A stretch of DNA of 64,000 nucleotides. Source: Rhodanobacter denitrificans. Lineage in GTDB: Bacteria; Pseudomonadota; Gammaproteobacteria; Xanthomonadales; Rhodanobacteraceae. Positions 1 through 10,599 of this stretch are shown here, piece by piece. Position 1 is the stretch's first letter, and each line of letters begins with the position of its first letter. A model generated the notes under the pieces. It did no database searches. It saw only the letters and a list, made by a program, of their open reading frames with translations, and had not been told where the DNA came from. The stretch spans positions 29,385 to 93,384 of the forward strand of contig JAFIHF010000021.1 in the NCBI GenBank assembly GCA_017848855.1. Direction: 5' to 3'. The translations under genes and the position numbers were made by a program.

Positions 1-848
1 TCGGAGAACGATTCGGTGTCGCGCGAGCGCAGGCGTTCGATCAGCGAGGCGGTGATGATCGGGGCGGGCACATCGAGGTCGATCGCCTCGTCCACGGTCC
101 AGCGGCCTTCGCCCGAATCGACCACGTACGGTGCGATGCCGTCCATGGTGGGGTTCTTGCCCAGCGCGTCGGTGGTGAGGTCGAGCAGCCAGGAGCGCAC
201 CACGCTGCCGTAGCGCCAGATCTCGCCGATCTGGTGCAGGTCGAGGCCGAACTCCTTTTTGTGCGCGAGGATGGAGAAGCCCTCGGCGTAGGCCTGCATC
301 AGGCCGTATTCGATGCCGTTGTGGACCATCTTGGTGAAGTGGCCCGAACCCACCGGGCCGACGCGGCCCCAGCCCTGGTTCGCGGCGGGCGCCAGCGTTT
401 CGAAGATGGGTGCCAGCGCCGCGACGGTCTTTTCGTCGCCGCCCACCATCATGCTGTAGCCCTCCTGGAGACCCCAGATGCCGCCGCTGGTGCCGGAATC
501 CACGTAGCCGAGGCCGTGTTCGGCGTACAGCGCGGCGCGGCGCAGCGTGTCCTTGTAGTTGGAGTTGCCGCCGTCGATCACGGTGTCGCCTTTCGACAGC
601 AAGGGAATCAGCGCGTTGACGGTGTCGTCGGTGATCTTGCCGGCGGGCACCATCAGCCACAGCACGCGCGGCGCGGGCAGCGCCCGGACCAGCGCCGCCA
701 GCGAGTCGGCGCCGGCCACGCCCTTGGCCGCCGCCGCCTGGCGCGCGTCGGCGCTGGGGTCGAAACCGGTGACCTTGTGGCCGCCCCGCACCAGCCGCTC
801 CGCCATGTTGGCGCCCATCTTGCCCAGCCCGACCATGCCCAGTTCCAT
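1..848 (-). CDS. gnd: 6-phosphogluconate dehydrogenase (decarboxylating), 3' end outside window
   Basis: About 282 N-terminal residues are visible, reading leftward and running off the window edge. The start gives MELGMVGLGKMGANMAERL, the Rossmann dinucleotide-binding motif (GLGKMG). It is followed by the substrate-binding stretch VDSGTSGGIWG and the catalytic Lys region GSGHFTKMVHNGIEYG, both typical of 6-phosphogluconate dehydrogenase. The arrangement resembles the short (about 300-residue, YqeC/GndA-like) forms, which convert 6-phosphogluconate to ribulose-5-phosphate with CO2 release. The start at 848 is the first ATG before the Rossmann fold. It lies 61 bp after the stop of the upstream GH144-like gene on the same strand, so co-transcription is possible. 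Cofactor preference (NAD or NADP) cannot be judged. Confidence 0.9.
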   Translation of the reverse strand, partial: MELGMVGLGKMGANMAERLVRGGHKVTGFDPSADARQAAAAKGVAGADSLAALVRALPAPRVLWLMVPAGKITDDTVNALIPLLSKGDTVIDGGNSNYKDTLRRAALYAEHGLGYVDSGTSGGIWGLQEGYSMMVGGDEKTVAALAPIFETLAPAANQGWGRVGPVGSGHFTKMVHNGIEYGLMQAYAEGFSILAHKKEFGLDLHQIGEIWRYGSVVRSWLLDLTTDALGKNPTMDGIAPYVVDSGEGRWTVDEAIDLDVPAPIITASLIERLRSRDTESFS

Positions 849-909
849 CGCATTGCTCCGTTTGAAGTAAGGGAAAACGGCGGCGCGGCGCGCGCCTGCC
901 GCGAGAGTG

Positions 910-2235
910 TCAGGGCCGGCGGCCCTGCGCGTCCAGCCAGCCGCCGCCGAAGCCGGCGGCGCGCAAGCCGTCCACGATGTACCGGCAGCTGCGCAGCAGC
1001 CGCCACAGCAGGCCGCTGCGCTGGTTCTCGATCATCAGCAGGATCGGCCCGGTATTGATGCCGAAGAAGTACGGCGAGATCCAGCCGCAGGCGCTGTCGC
1101 CACCCCAGGTGGGGTTGAAGCTGGCCTCGAAGCCATAGGGGTGCTTGTCGTGCAGCGCCAGCGTGTGGATGTAGTGGTGCAGCGTGGGCAGCACGATCTC
1201 CGGCGCGAACGGCAGCGCGGCCGCCACCGCCCACGGCGACAGCGTGCCGTCGTCGAGGCCCCACGGCGCGCCGCGGCCCGCGTAGCCGTAGAACCGGCGC
1301 TCGACGCCGTCGATGCGGCGGCTGGTTTCGCCCGGGCCGTCGCTGGCGGTGATGCCCCAGCTCGACGCGCCGTAACCCTTGAGGCCCAGCGGGTTGTCGA
1401 TCGCGTAGCGCTGCTGCACCAGGCAGGCGCGGCGGCTGTTCTCGAAGTAGTCGATGCCCTTGTCGCGCATGAAGGCGTCGCGGATGCCGCGGAAGTCGAT
1501 CCACAGGTGCGACAGCTGGTGGGTGAACAGCGGTCCGCAGTACAGGTAGTCGAGGTCGTAGGCGTGCTTCCACTCGTAGGTGGCGGCCCAGGCCGCGAAC
1601 GCGGCGGGCGGCAGCGCGTGGCTGGGCGAGCCCAGCGCCAGCACGTACAGCAGCAGGCCCTCGTCGTAGCCCTGCCAGCGGTGCGCGATGAAGCCGCTCT
1701 CCGGCCGCCAGCCGTGGCCGATGGTGCCGTCCGCGGCCTGTGCCCAGGCCCAGTCGGCGCGTCGGTACAGCAGCTCCGCCAGCTCGCGGATCTCGCGCTG
1801 CTGCGGCGTGTCGGCGCGGAAGTAGGCCGCCGCGGTGAGCATGCCGGCGAACAGGAAGGCGCTGTCCACGGTGGAGAGTTCGCACTGCCACGCGCGCCGG
1901 CCCGTGCGCATGTCGAGAAAGTGGTAGTAGAAGCCGCGATGACCCGTGGCGTCCGCCGCCTCGCCCTGCACGCTGTCGCGGAAGAAGCGCAGCGTGGCCA
2001 GCGTGCGCGCGACTGCCGTGCGCTCGTCGAGCAGGCCGCGCTCCACCGCCACCGGATACGCGGTGAGCGCCATGCCGGTGGCGGCGATGCTGGCGGGCCA
2101 GTCCGGCGCGGTCTTGTCCGCCACCAAGCCGTTGAGCGGATTCGTCTCGTACTGGAAATACGCCCAGGCCTTGTTCTGCAGATGCTGCAGCTGCGGGCCG
2201 GATTCCAGCGGGGGATGCGGGGTGGCGATGGGCAT
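910..2235 (-). CDS. Glycoamylase-family (GH144-like) glycoside hydrolase, probable beta-1,2-glucan active enzyme
   Basis: The product is 441 residues from the ATG at 2235. The sequence (YFQYETNPLNGLV near the start, then FYYHFLDMRTGRR, WQGYDEGLLLYVLALGS, LFTHQLSHLWIDFR, WGITASDGPGE and NPTWGG) matches the Glycoamylase family (PF10091). That family includes GH144 endo-beta-1,2-glucanases and the middle domain of cyclic beta-1,2-glucan synthase. No signal peptide is seen from this start, so a cytoplasmic location is likely. The frame stays open upstream to about 2730, but that part lies antisense to the divergent GH94-type gene and is not expected to be coding. The divergent partner looks like the next module of the same synthase, which suggests a shared role in making or degrading beta-1,2-glucan. 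The exact substrate is inferred from family only. Confidence 0.8.
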   Translation of the reverse strand: MPIATPHPPLESGPQLQHLQNKAWAYFQYETNPLNGLVADKTAPDWPASIAATGMALTAYPVAVERGLLDERTAVARTLATLRFFRDSVQGEAADATGHRGFYYHFLDMRTGRRAWQCELSTVDSAFLFAGMLTAAAYFRADTPQQREIRELAELLYRRADWAWAQAADGTIGHGWRPESGFIAHRWQGYDEGLLLYVLALGSPSHALPPAAFAAWAATYEWKHAYDLDYLYCGPLFTHQLSHLWIDFRGIRDAFMRDKGIDYFENSRRACLVQQRYAIDNPLGLKGYGASSWGITASDGPGETSRRIDGVERRFYGYAGRGAPWGLDDGTLSPWAVAAALPFAPEIVLPTLHHYIHTLALHDKHPYGFEASFNPTWGGDSACGWISPYFFGINTGPILLMIENQRSGLLWRLLRSCRYIVDGLRAAGFGGGWLDAQGRRP

Positions 2236-2314
2236 GCGGTGAAGCGCGGCGTGGTGTGCGCCGGCCAGCGTGCCCAGCGGCGTGCATTGACGCCGTGAAT
2301 GCGCGCGGCCTCGC

Positions 2315-5300
2315 ATGCTCGGCGCTTCCCCGCACGAAGCCCCGCCGATGATCGCCGCCGCGCCGCGCCACTGCCTGCTTTCCAACGGTCGCGCCACGGT
2401 GATGCTCGATCGCCACGGCGCCGGCTGGAGCCGCTGGCGCGGCCTCGCGGTGACGCGCTGGCGCGAGGACCCGACGCTCGACGACTGGGGCAGCTGGCTG
2501 CTGCTGCGCGACGAGGACAGCGGCGAGGCGTGGTCGCCCACGCGGCAGCCGTTCGGCCACGACGCGCCGGACGACGCCGTGCGGTTCGAGCCGGGCCGCG
2601 CCACGTTCCGGCGCCGCCACCTCAGCCTGCACGCCACGCTGGAGGTGGCGGTGGCCGCCGATGCCGACGTGGAACTGCGCCGGCTCGTGCTCGGCAACCA
2701 CGGCGACCGCGCGCGGCATCTCGCGATCACCAGCTACGCCGAGCTGGTGCTGGGCCCGGCCGGCGCCGACGACGCGCATCCCGCGTTCTCCAAGATGTTC
2801 GTGCAGACCGAGTGGGATCCCGCGCGCGGCCTGCTGCTGGCCACGCGGCGCAAGCGCGCGAACGACGAGGCCGCGGTCTGGGCCGCGCAGGCGCTGCGCA
2901 TCGTCGGCACAGTCGACACCGCCGCGCCGGAAATCGAAACCGACCGCATGGCCTTCCTCGGCCGCGGCCGCACGCTGCGCCATGCACGGGCGTTGCAGCC
3001 GGGCGCGGCGCTGGGCGGCGGCACCGGCTGCGTGCTCGATCCGGTGTTCGCGCAGCGCCGCCACTTCACCCTGGTGCCGGATGGTGAGGTGACGGTGCTG
3101 CTGTGGACGCGCCTGGCCGAGCGCCGCGACGACACGCTGACGCTCGCCGCGCAGGCGGGCGATGCGGCGGCCGCCGCGCGCCTGTTCGACGGCGCCGCGC
3201 GGCAGGCCGAGGCGCGATTGCGGCAATTCGGCATCGACGACGCGCAAGCCGCCCGCGCCGCGCACTGGCTGGATGCGCTGCTGGTCACGGACGCCGCGCA
3301 GCGCGCCGCGCCGGAAGCCATCGCGCAGGGCCGCGGCGGCGCGCCCACGCTGTGGGCGGCCGGCATCTCCGGCGATCGCCCGATCGCGCTGCTGCGCGTG
3401 CGGGGCGAGGCCGACTTGTCCCGCGTGCAGGAATTGCTGCAGGCGCAGCGGCTGTGGCGCGCGCAGCGTTTCGCGATGGACGTGGTGCTGCTCGATGCGG
3501 GCGATGCTTCGGTGCAGGCCGCACTTGCTCCGCTGCTGCAGGCGCAACGGGCGCAGCTGCAAGCCGGCGGCGAGCTGCCCAAGGCCGAGCTGTTCGCGCT
3601 GCAGGAGGGCGCGCTCGGCGACGACCTGCGCCACGGCCTGGCCTGCGCGGCGCGGCTGCTGCTGGACGCCGCTGCGGCACCGCGGCCCGCCGCTGCGGCC
3701 GTCACCGCCGCACCGGCGCCGCCGCTGCGCGCCCGCGCGCCGGCACGCGTCGCCGTCGTGGCCGACGTGGCGCCGGAGTTCCCCAACGGCATCGGCGGTT
3801 TCGTCGAGCGGGGCCGCGCCTACCGCATCGAGCTGAATGGCGACCGCTGCACGCCGCAGCCCTGGGTGAACGTGATCGCGAACCCGGGCTTCGGCTGCCT
3901 CGTCGCGGCCGAGGGCGGCGGCTACGCGTGGTCGATCAACAGCCAGCAGAACCCGCTGACGCCGTGGCCGAACGATCCGGTGAGCGACCGCCCGCACGAG
4001 GTGCTGTACCTGCGCGACGAGGACAACGGCGCGCTGTGGAGCGCCACCGCGCTGCCGATCCGCGTGGCCGGCGCGCGTTACGTCGCGACCCACGGCAAGG
4101 GCTGGAGCCGCTTCGAGACCGACGCCCACGGCGTCGCCGTGGAAGTCCTGCAATGCGTGCCGGTGGACGACCCGCTGAAGCTGGCGCGCGTGCGCCTGAT
4201 CAACCGCAGCGCGCGCACGCGGCGGCTGTCGTTCACCGCCTACGTGGAATGGGCGCTGGGCCCGAACGGCGCGGTGCCCGCGCCCTTCGTGCAGACCGCG
4301 CGCGACGCGCAGACCGGCGCGCTGTTCGCGCGCAACCGCTGGCGGCCGGACTTCGGCGAGCGGGTAGCCTTCGCCGACCTCGGCGGCATGCAGCAGACGA
4401 TGAGCGGCGACCGCGCGGCCTTCCTCGGCCCGCTGGGCAGCGTCGATCGTCCCGCCGCGCTGCACGGCGCCGCGCCCTTGTCCGGCCGCCTCGGCGCGGG
4501 GCTCGATCCCTGCGCCGCGCTGCAGCTGCGCGTCGAGCTGCCGCCGTACACCGAGCTCGAACTGCGCTGGCTGCTGGGCGACGCCGCCGGCGAAGCCGCG
4601 GCGCAGGCGCTGGTGGCGAAGTACCGCGCGATCGACCTCGATGCGGTGCTGGCCGCGGTCGTCGCACAATGGAACGGCCTGCTCGACGCGGTGCAGGTGC
4701 GCACGCCCGACCGCGCGCTGGACCTGCTGCTGAACGACTGGCTGCTCTACCAGGTCGTCGGCTGCCGGCTGTGGGCGCGCACCGCCTGTTACCAGGCCAG
4801 CGGCGCCTGGGGTTTCCGCGACCAGCTGCAGGACGCGATGGCGCTGTGCGTGAGCCGCCCCGACCTCGCGCGCGAACACCTGCTGCGCGCGGCCGGCCGC
4901 CAGTTCGCCGAGGGCGACGTGCAGCACTGGTGGCTGCCGCCGAACGGGCAGGGCATCCGCACCCGCATCAGCGACGACCGCGTGTGGCTGGCCTTCGTCG
5001 CCGCGCACTACGTCGAGGTCACGGGCGACACCGCGGTGCTCGACGAAACGCTGCCTTTCCTCAGCGGCCCGGCGATTCCCGACGGCGCCGCCGACGCCTA
5101 TTTCCAGCCCGGCATTGCGGACGAAACAGCCAGCCTGCACGAGCACTGCGCCCGCGCGCTGGACTCCGCGCTCAAGCGCGGCGCGCACGGCCTGCCGCTG
5201 ATGGGCACCGGCGACTGGAACGACGGCATGAACGCGGTGGGCGCGGGCGGCCGCGGCGAAAGCAGCTGGATGGGCTGGTTCCTGATCCGCACGATCGAGG

Positions 5301-6178
5301 CCTACGCGCCGCTGGCCGCGGCGCGCGGCGACGCGGCGCGCGTGCAGCGCTGGCGCGACTGCGCCACGGCGCTGCGCGCGGCGCTGGAGCAGGCCTGGGA
5401 CGGCGCGTGGTACCGGCGCGGCTACTACGACGACGGCACGCCGCTGGGCTCGGCGCAAAGCGAGGAATGCCGCATCGACACCATCGCGCAGTCGTGGAGC
5501 GTGCTGGCCGGCGCCGCCGATCCCGCGCACGCGGCGCAGGCGATGGCCTCGAACGAACGCGAGCTGGTGGATCGCGAGCACCGGCTCTCGCGCCTGTTCG
5601 CGCCGCCGTTCGACCGCGCCCGGGAGAACCCCGGCTACATCAAGGGCTACCCGCCCGGCGTGCGCGAGAACGGCGGCCAGTACACGCACGGCGCGGTGTG
5701 GTCGATCTTCGCCTGGGCCGCGTTGGGCGACGGCGACCGCGCCGGCGAACTGTTCGGCTTCCTCAACCCGATCCGCCACAGCGGCGATGCCGACGCGGCG
5801 GCGCGCTACCGGGTCGAACCCTATGTCTCCTGCGCCGACGTGTACTCGGTGGGCGAACTGGCCGGGCGCGGCGGCTGGACCTGGTACACCGGCTCGGCCG
5901 CGTGGCTGTACCGCGCGGGGCTGGAAGCACTGCTCGGCTTCCGCAAGCAGGGCGACGCATTGCGTCTCGACCCCTGCATACCGCGCGCGTGGCCCGGCTT
6001 CGAACTCGGCTACCGGCATCGCGGCCGCACCCGCTACGCGATCCGCGTGGAAAACCCGCGCGGCGTCTGCCGCGGCGTGACAATGCTGGAACTGGACGGC
6101 CGGCCGCTGCCCGCGGACGCAGCTGTCGCGCTGCTCGACGATGGCGGAAACCACGTGCTGCGCGTGGTGCTGGGCTGA
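2315..6178 (+). CDS. GH94-type glycoside phosphorylase / C-terminal module of cyclic beta-1,2-glucan synthase
   Basis: The product is 1287 residues, or 1276 if the ATG at 2348 (MIAAAPRH) is used; neither start has a strong ribosome site. Two Glyco_transf_36-type beta-sandwich domains are visible. One is near residues 20-250 (LLSNGRATVMLDRHGAGWSR, TRWREDPTLDDWG) and one near 490-770 (FPNGIGGFVERGR, WSINSQQNPLTPWPNDPVSD). An (alpha/alpha)6 catalytic domain follows, with FRDQLQDAM and GTGDWNDGMN near residue 966; the Asp there is the usual GH94 general acid. The architecture equals the C-terminal part of NdvB-type cyclic beta-1,2-glucan synthase without its glycosyltransferase, or a 1,2-beta-oligoglucan phosphorylase. 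It is divergent from the GH144-like gene with a gap of about 80-110 bp. Phosphorolysis versus transglycosylation cannot be told from sequence alone. Confidence 0.85.
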   Translation: MLGASPHEAPPMIAAAPRHCLLSNGRATVMLDRHGAGWSRWRGLAVTRWREDPTLDDWGSWLLLRDEDSGEAWSPTRQPFGHDAPDDAVRFEPGRATFRRRHLSLHATLEVAVAADADVELRRLVLGNHGDRARHLAITSYAELVLGPAGADDAHPAFSKMFVQTEWDPARGLLLATRRKRANDEAAVWAAQALRIVGTVDTAAPEIETDRMAFLGRGRTLRHARALQPGAALGGGTGCVLDPVFAQRRHFTLVPDGEVTVLLWTRLAERRDDTLTLAAQAGDAAAAARLFDGAARQAEARLRQFGIDDAQAARAAHWLDALLVTDAAQRAAPEAIAQGRGGAPTLWAAGISGDRPIALLRVRGEADLSRVQELLQAQRLWRAQRFAMDVVLLDAGDASVQAALAPLLQAQRAQLQAGGELPKAELFALQEGALGDDLRHGLACAARLLLDAAAAPRPAAAAVTAAPAPPLRARAPARVAVVADVAPEFPNGIGGFVERGRAYRIELNGDRCTPQPWVNVIANPGFGCLVAAEGGGYAWSINSQQNPLTPWPNDPVSDRPHEVLYLRDEDNGALWSATALPIRVAGARYVATHGKGWSRFETDAHGVAVEVLQCVPVDDPLKLARVRLINRSARTRRLSFTAYVEWALGPNGAVPAPFVQTARDAQTGALFARNRWRPDFGERVAFADLGGMQQTMSGDRAAFLGPLGSVDRPAALHGAAPLSGRLGAGLDPCAALQLRVELPPYTELELRWLLGDAAGEAAAQALVAKYRAIDLDAVLAAVVAQWNGLLDAVQVRTPDRALDLLLNDWLLYQVVGCRLWARTACYQASGAWGFRDQLQDAMALCVSRPDLAREHLLRAAGRQFAEGDVQHWWLPPNGQGIRTRISDDRVWLAFVAAHYVEVTGDTAVLDETLPFLSGPAIPDGAADAYFQPGIADETASLHEHCARALDSALKRGAHGLPLMGTGDWNDGMNAVGAGGRGESSWMGWFLIRTIEAYAPLAAARGDAARVQRWRDCATALRAALEQAWDGAWYRRGYYDDGTPLGSAQSEECRIDTIAQSWSVLAGAADPAHAAQAMASNERELVDREHRLSRLFAPPFDRARENPGYIKGYPPGVRENGGQYTHGAVWSIFAWAALGDGDRAGELFGFLNPIRHSGDADAAARYRVEPYVSCADVYSVGELAGRGGWTWYTGSAAWLYRAGLEALLGFRKQGDALRLDPCIPRAWPGFELGYRHRGRTRYAIRVENPRGVCRGVTMLELDGRPLPADAAVALLDDGGNHVLRVVLG

Positions 6179-6231
6179 TGCACCGGAAAACCGGATCGCC
6201 CCAGGAGCGCATCCCGTGCGCGGGGGAGAGG

Positions 6232-6317
6232 AGTGAGTGAAGAGGAGTGAGAAGTGAGAGAGGAGCAGCACGTCACCGCGCATGCTTTCTCTATCTGCTC
6301 ACTCCTCTTCACTCACT
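6232..6317. repeat. Inverted repeat with 20-bp perfect arms (AGTGAGTGAAGAGGAGTGAG)
   Basis: The left arm at 6232-6251 is the exact reverse complement of the right arm at 6298-6317. The right arm runs through the 3' end of the convergent acyltransferase gene and supplies its last codons and TGA stop. The arms are themselves built of GAGTGA-like units. It lies between two convergent genes and could act as a bidirectional transcription barrier, but no T-run is obvious. Confidence 0.8.
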
Positions 6318-7211
6318 TCCTGCTTTTTCGGCGTCGTAGGGGCTGACGAGGCCGTGCGCCGACCAGCGCTTGTACTGCCACTGGTACTGGGCGAAGGCCA
6401 GCTCCACGCAGGCCTCCACGCCGCGGTTGAGCGCCGCGCAGGCCACGCCGAGGTCGGCGTCGGCGAGGCCGTCCGGCGCGGGCAGGAAGTGGATGCGGTA
6501 GCCGGCGCCCCGCGGCAGGCGCTCGGCGAACGCGTACAGCACGGTGGCGCCGGTGCGCGCGGCCAGCCGTGGCAGCAGCACCATGGTCAGTGCGTCGCGG
6601 CCGAAGAACGGCGCGAACTCGCCCTCGCCCGCGCGCGGCTTCTGGTCGGGCAGGATGCCCACCGTGCCGCCCGCGGCCAGCCGCTTGTACAGCGTGCGCA
6701 CGCCGGCGCCCTCGGCGCGCACCTGCTCGGGCGCCAGCGCGCCGCGCACCTTGCGCAGCAGGCCCTCCACCGCGGCGATGCGCGGCGGGCGGTACAGGAT
6801 CGCCATCGGCGTCTTGCGGCACAGCCAGTAGTTCAACAGTTCCCAGCACCCCAGGTGCGGCGCGGCGACGATCACACCCTTGCCCGCGGCCAAGGCGGCG
6901 TCGAACAGCGCCTCGCCGCGCACCTCGCGCACCAGCCGCAGGGAACGCTCGGCGCCGCTGCCCCAGATCTTCACGATCTCGGTGGCCGACTTGCCGCTCT
7001 CCGCCATCGCCGCGCGCAGCAGCGCGGCCTGCGCGGACGCATCCAGCCCGGGCCGGGCGATCGCGAGGTTCACCGCCACGTGCTGCGCGGTGCGCGTGCG
7101 CCGCCACAGCGCGAGGCGGCCCAGCCCGGCGCCGGCGGCCTGCAGCGCGCGCAGCGGCAGCAGGGCGAACAGGCGCAGCAGGAGATAGAGGAGGTACATG
7201 TCGGCACGCAT
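6309..7211 (-). CDS. LpxL/HtrB-family lysophospholipid acyltransferase
   Basis: The 300-residue protein begins with a hydrophobic segment ([14 protein letters not shown]) and carries the acyltransferase motif HLGCWE near residue 119, the H-x4-E/D catalytic signature of the LpxL/LpxM/HtrB family. LPDQKP and [17 protein letters not shown] are further family signatures. These inner-membrane enzymes add secondary acyl chains to lipid A. Related paralogues act on other lipids, so the exact acceptor is uncertain. The last residues (AGSE, stop) are encoded by one arm of the inverted repeat at 6232-6317, so the C-terminus has probably been altered by repeat insertion. It is divergent from dtd, with 82 bp between the starts. 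Confidence 0.87.
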   Translation of the reverse strand: MRADMYLLYLLLRLFALLPLRALQAAGAGLGRLALWRRTRTAQHVAVNLAIARPGLDASAQAALLRAAMAESGKSATEIVKIWGSGAERSLRLVREVRGEALFDAALAAGKGVIVAAPHLGCWELLNYWLCRKTPMAILYRPPRIAAVEGLLRKVRGALAPEQVRAEGAGVRTLYKRLAAGGTVGILPDQKPRAGEGEFAPFFGRDALTMVLLPRLAARTGATVLYAFAERLPRGAGYRIHFLPAPDGLADADLGVACAALNRGVEACVELAFAQYQWQYKRWSAHGLVSPYDAEKAGSE

Positions 7212-7293
7212 CGGCGCAGTGTACGGGATGGCCGCGCTTCCACCGGCCGCATGGCGCGCTTATGCTGCGCACTTCGTCTCCCGCCGAGTCGCC

Positions 7294-7734
7294 ATGATCG
7301 CCCTGATCCAGCGTGTGCTCTCCGCCCGTGTCGAGGTCGAAGGCGAAACCGTGGGGGCGATCGGCCCGGGCCTGCTGGCGCTGGTGGCGGTGGAGCCGCA
7401 CGACGGCGAGCCGCAGGCGCAGCGCATGCTGCAACGCCTGCTCGGCTATCGCGTGTTCGCCGACGAGGCCGGCAAGATGAATCGCTCGCTCGCCGACACC
7501 GGCGGCGGCCTGCTGCTGGTGAGCCAGTTCACGCTCGCCGCCGACACCCGCTCCGGCATGCGCCCCAGCTTCACCGGCGCGGCGCCGCCCGAGCACGGCC
7601 GGCGCTGGTTCGAGCGGCTGCTGGAACTGGCGCGCGCCGCGCATCCCGAGGTGGAAACCGGGCGCTTCGGCGCCCATATGGTGGTGAGCCTGGTCAACGA
7701 CGGGCCGGTGACGTTCCGGCTCGATACCGGCTGA
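7294..7734 (+). CDS. dtd: D-aminoacyl-tRNA deacylase
   Basis: The 146-residue length is typical of Dtd. The start [18 protein letters not shown], the motif [17 protein letters not shown] (residues about 78-94) and the C-terminal [12 protein letters not shown] are the two conserved cross-subunit motifs that form the active site. The enzyme hydrolyses D-amino acids mischarged on tRNA and also Gly-tRNA(Ala). The ATG at 7294 is chosen because the conserved N-terminus begins directly there. It is followed by a 157-bp gap that holds the rpoD promoter. Confidence 0.96.
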   Translation: MIALIQRVLSARVEVEGETVGAIGPGLLALVAVEPHDGEPQAQRMLQRLLGYRVFADEAGKMNRSLADTGGGLLLVSQFTLAADTRSGMRPSFTGAAPPEHGRRWFERLLELARAAHPEVETGRFGAHMVVSLVNDGPVTFRLDTG

Positions 7735-7830
7735 ACGCCTGGCGCCGTCCTCGTCACGCAAGCCCGCGATCTGGCGCGATTTTTGCTGTCGGTTCCGGCG
7801 GCGTTCCGGCGGAATTTCCACCTTGAAAAC

Positions 7831-7859
7831 TGGTCAAAAAAGCAGCACATCGCTATAAT
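7831..7859 (+). promoter_or_regulatory. Sigma-70 promoter for rpoD
   Basis: A consensus -10 TATAAT at 7854-7859 is preceded by TGGTCA (7831-7836, 4 of 6 matches to TTGACA) with a 17-bp spacer. It lies 33 bp before the rpoD start. The surrounding A-rich tract (7837-7842) stands out in this GC-rich sequence. Confidence 0.75.
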
Positions 7860-7891
7860 GTCCGGTTCTTGAACCCTGCGGCGGTCGGTGA

Positions 7892-9766
<1,875 letters not shown>

Positions 9767-9777
9767 TCCTTCTTGCG

Positions 9778-10120
9778 CCCCTCTCCCGCGAGCGGGAGAG
9801 GGGTTGGGGAGAGGGGCTCTGTTTTCGCGTTGTCGCTGGATTCAAAGCGGTTTCGAGCGCCTGCCGGCGCCCGAGTTACTTCTCCTTTGCTTGTCCAAAA
9901 GAGAAGTAACCAAGAGGAAACGACACCCCGCGGCGCCGCTCTCCGGGCATCCTGCCCTGCGAGTCCGTGAGTCGGGGCCGGGCTTTTCGAGCGGGCTCCT
10001 GCCCGCGCGAAAAGGCGTTGCCATCCCTGGCAACGCCCGCTGCGCGGCCTTGTCGTCCCCGCCTCACCGTCGCCGAGGGGCCCCGGGAAAAGCAGCGCGC
10101 TCCAAGCGCGCAGAAGCAAC
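9778..10120 (+). repeat. Composite multi-hairpin repeat, copy 1 (forward)
   Basis: This fills the gap after rpoD. In order it has: an A-type hairpin (CTCTCCCGCG/AGCGGGAGAG plus TTGGGGAGAGGGG, 9778-9818); a B hairpin whose arms GTTACTTCTC and GAGAAGTAAC flank the loop GCTTGTCC near 9875-9911; a C hairpin at 9983-10014 with a TCCT loop and an internal A-G mismatch; and a GCGCGC/GCGCGC D hairpin near 10095-10112. The same order of elements recurs at 33343-33739. Open frames across it are by-products of its base composition. Confidence 0.8.
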
Positions 10121-10335
10121 GGCCAGAGCCAAACCCAAAGCTCAGAGCAAAGGCATTGGGCCCCAGCTTGACCAGCCTTCGGCTGTTGAAAAGCGCCTCG
10201 CTGGGGCGACGAGCTTTATGTCCTCAGTTTCCAGATACGTCGCGGGGTGGCCACTGTGGGGCGACGTGTCGGCGGGAGTTGGTCCAATCCCCTCGACACA
10301 GCGGGCTTGTAGGGTCGGCGGATTGAACCAGGCCA

Positions 10336-10475
10336 TTTCTCTTGGCTACTTCTCTTTGGGCCAGCAAAGAGAAGTAGCTCGGGCGCCGGCAGGCGACCGA
10401 AACCGCTTTGTCGCTTGCGAAATCGCACGATCCTAAGCCGCTCTCTCGCCAGCGGATGGATTGGAGAGAGGGTAA
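10336..10475 (-). repeat. Composite repeat, copy 2 (reverse orientation, partial)
   Basis: Read on the minus strand this carries a degenerate A hairpin (about 10440-10472), the GCCTGCCGGCGCCCGAG linker, and the B hairpin with arms GCTACTTCTCTTTG and CAAAGAGAAGTAGC around CTGGC (10345-10383). The C and D hairpins of the other copies are not recognisable in 10121-10335, which holds no gene that I can support. With copy 1 it makes an inverted pair. Confidence 0.7.
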
Positions 10476-10599
10476 CGACCACCACCACTTCGGGATGCGG
10501 CATTCCGGGCGTAGCGCTCGCGGCGCGGAAATGCCACAGTTCCGGCCACCGGCAGGGGCCACCGGCAGCACCGAAACGACCCCAGGAGCGCGCAACCCC

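Noticed and set aside
653-6283. A very long open frame (about 1876 codons) on the minus strand antisense to the GH94-type gene
   Set aside because: It is a by-product of high GC and codon bias: the Arg/Ala/Gly-rich text has no family pattern, while both real genes on either strand do.
9804-10436. Open frames of about 200 residues after rpoD
   Set aside because: They run through the composite repeat, and similar text ([10 protein letters not shown] and the like) recurs at every copy. This is repeat, not protein.
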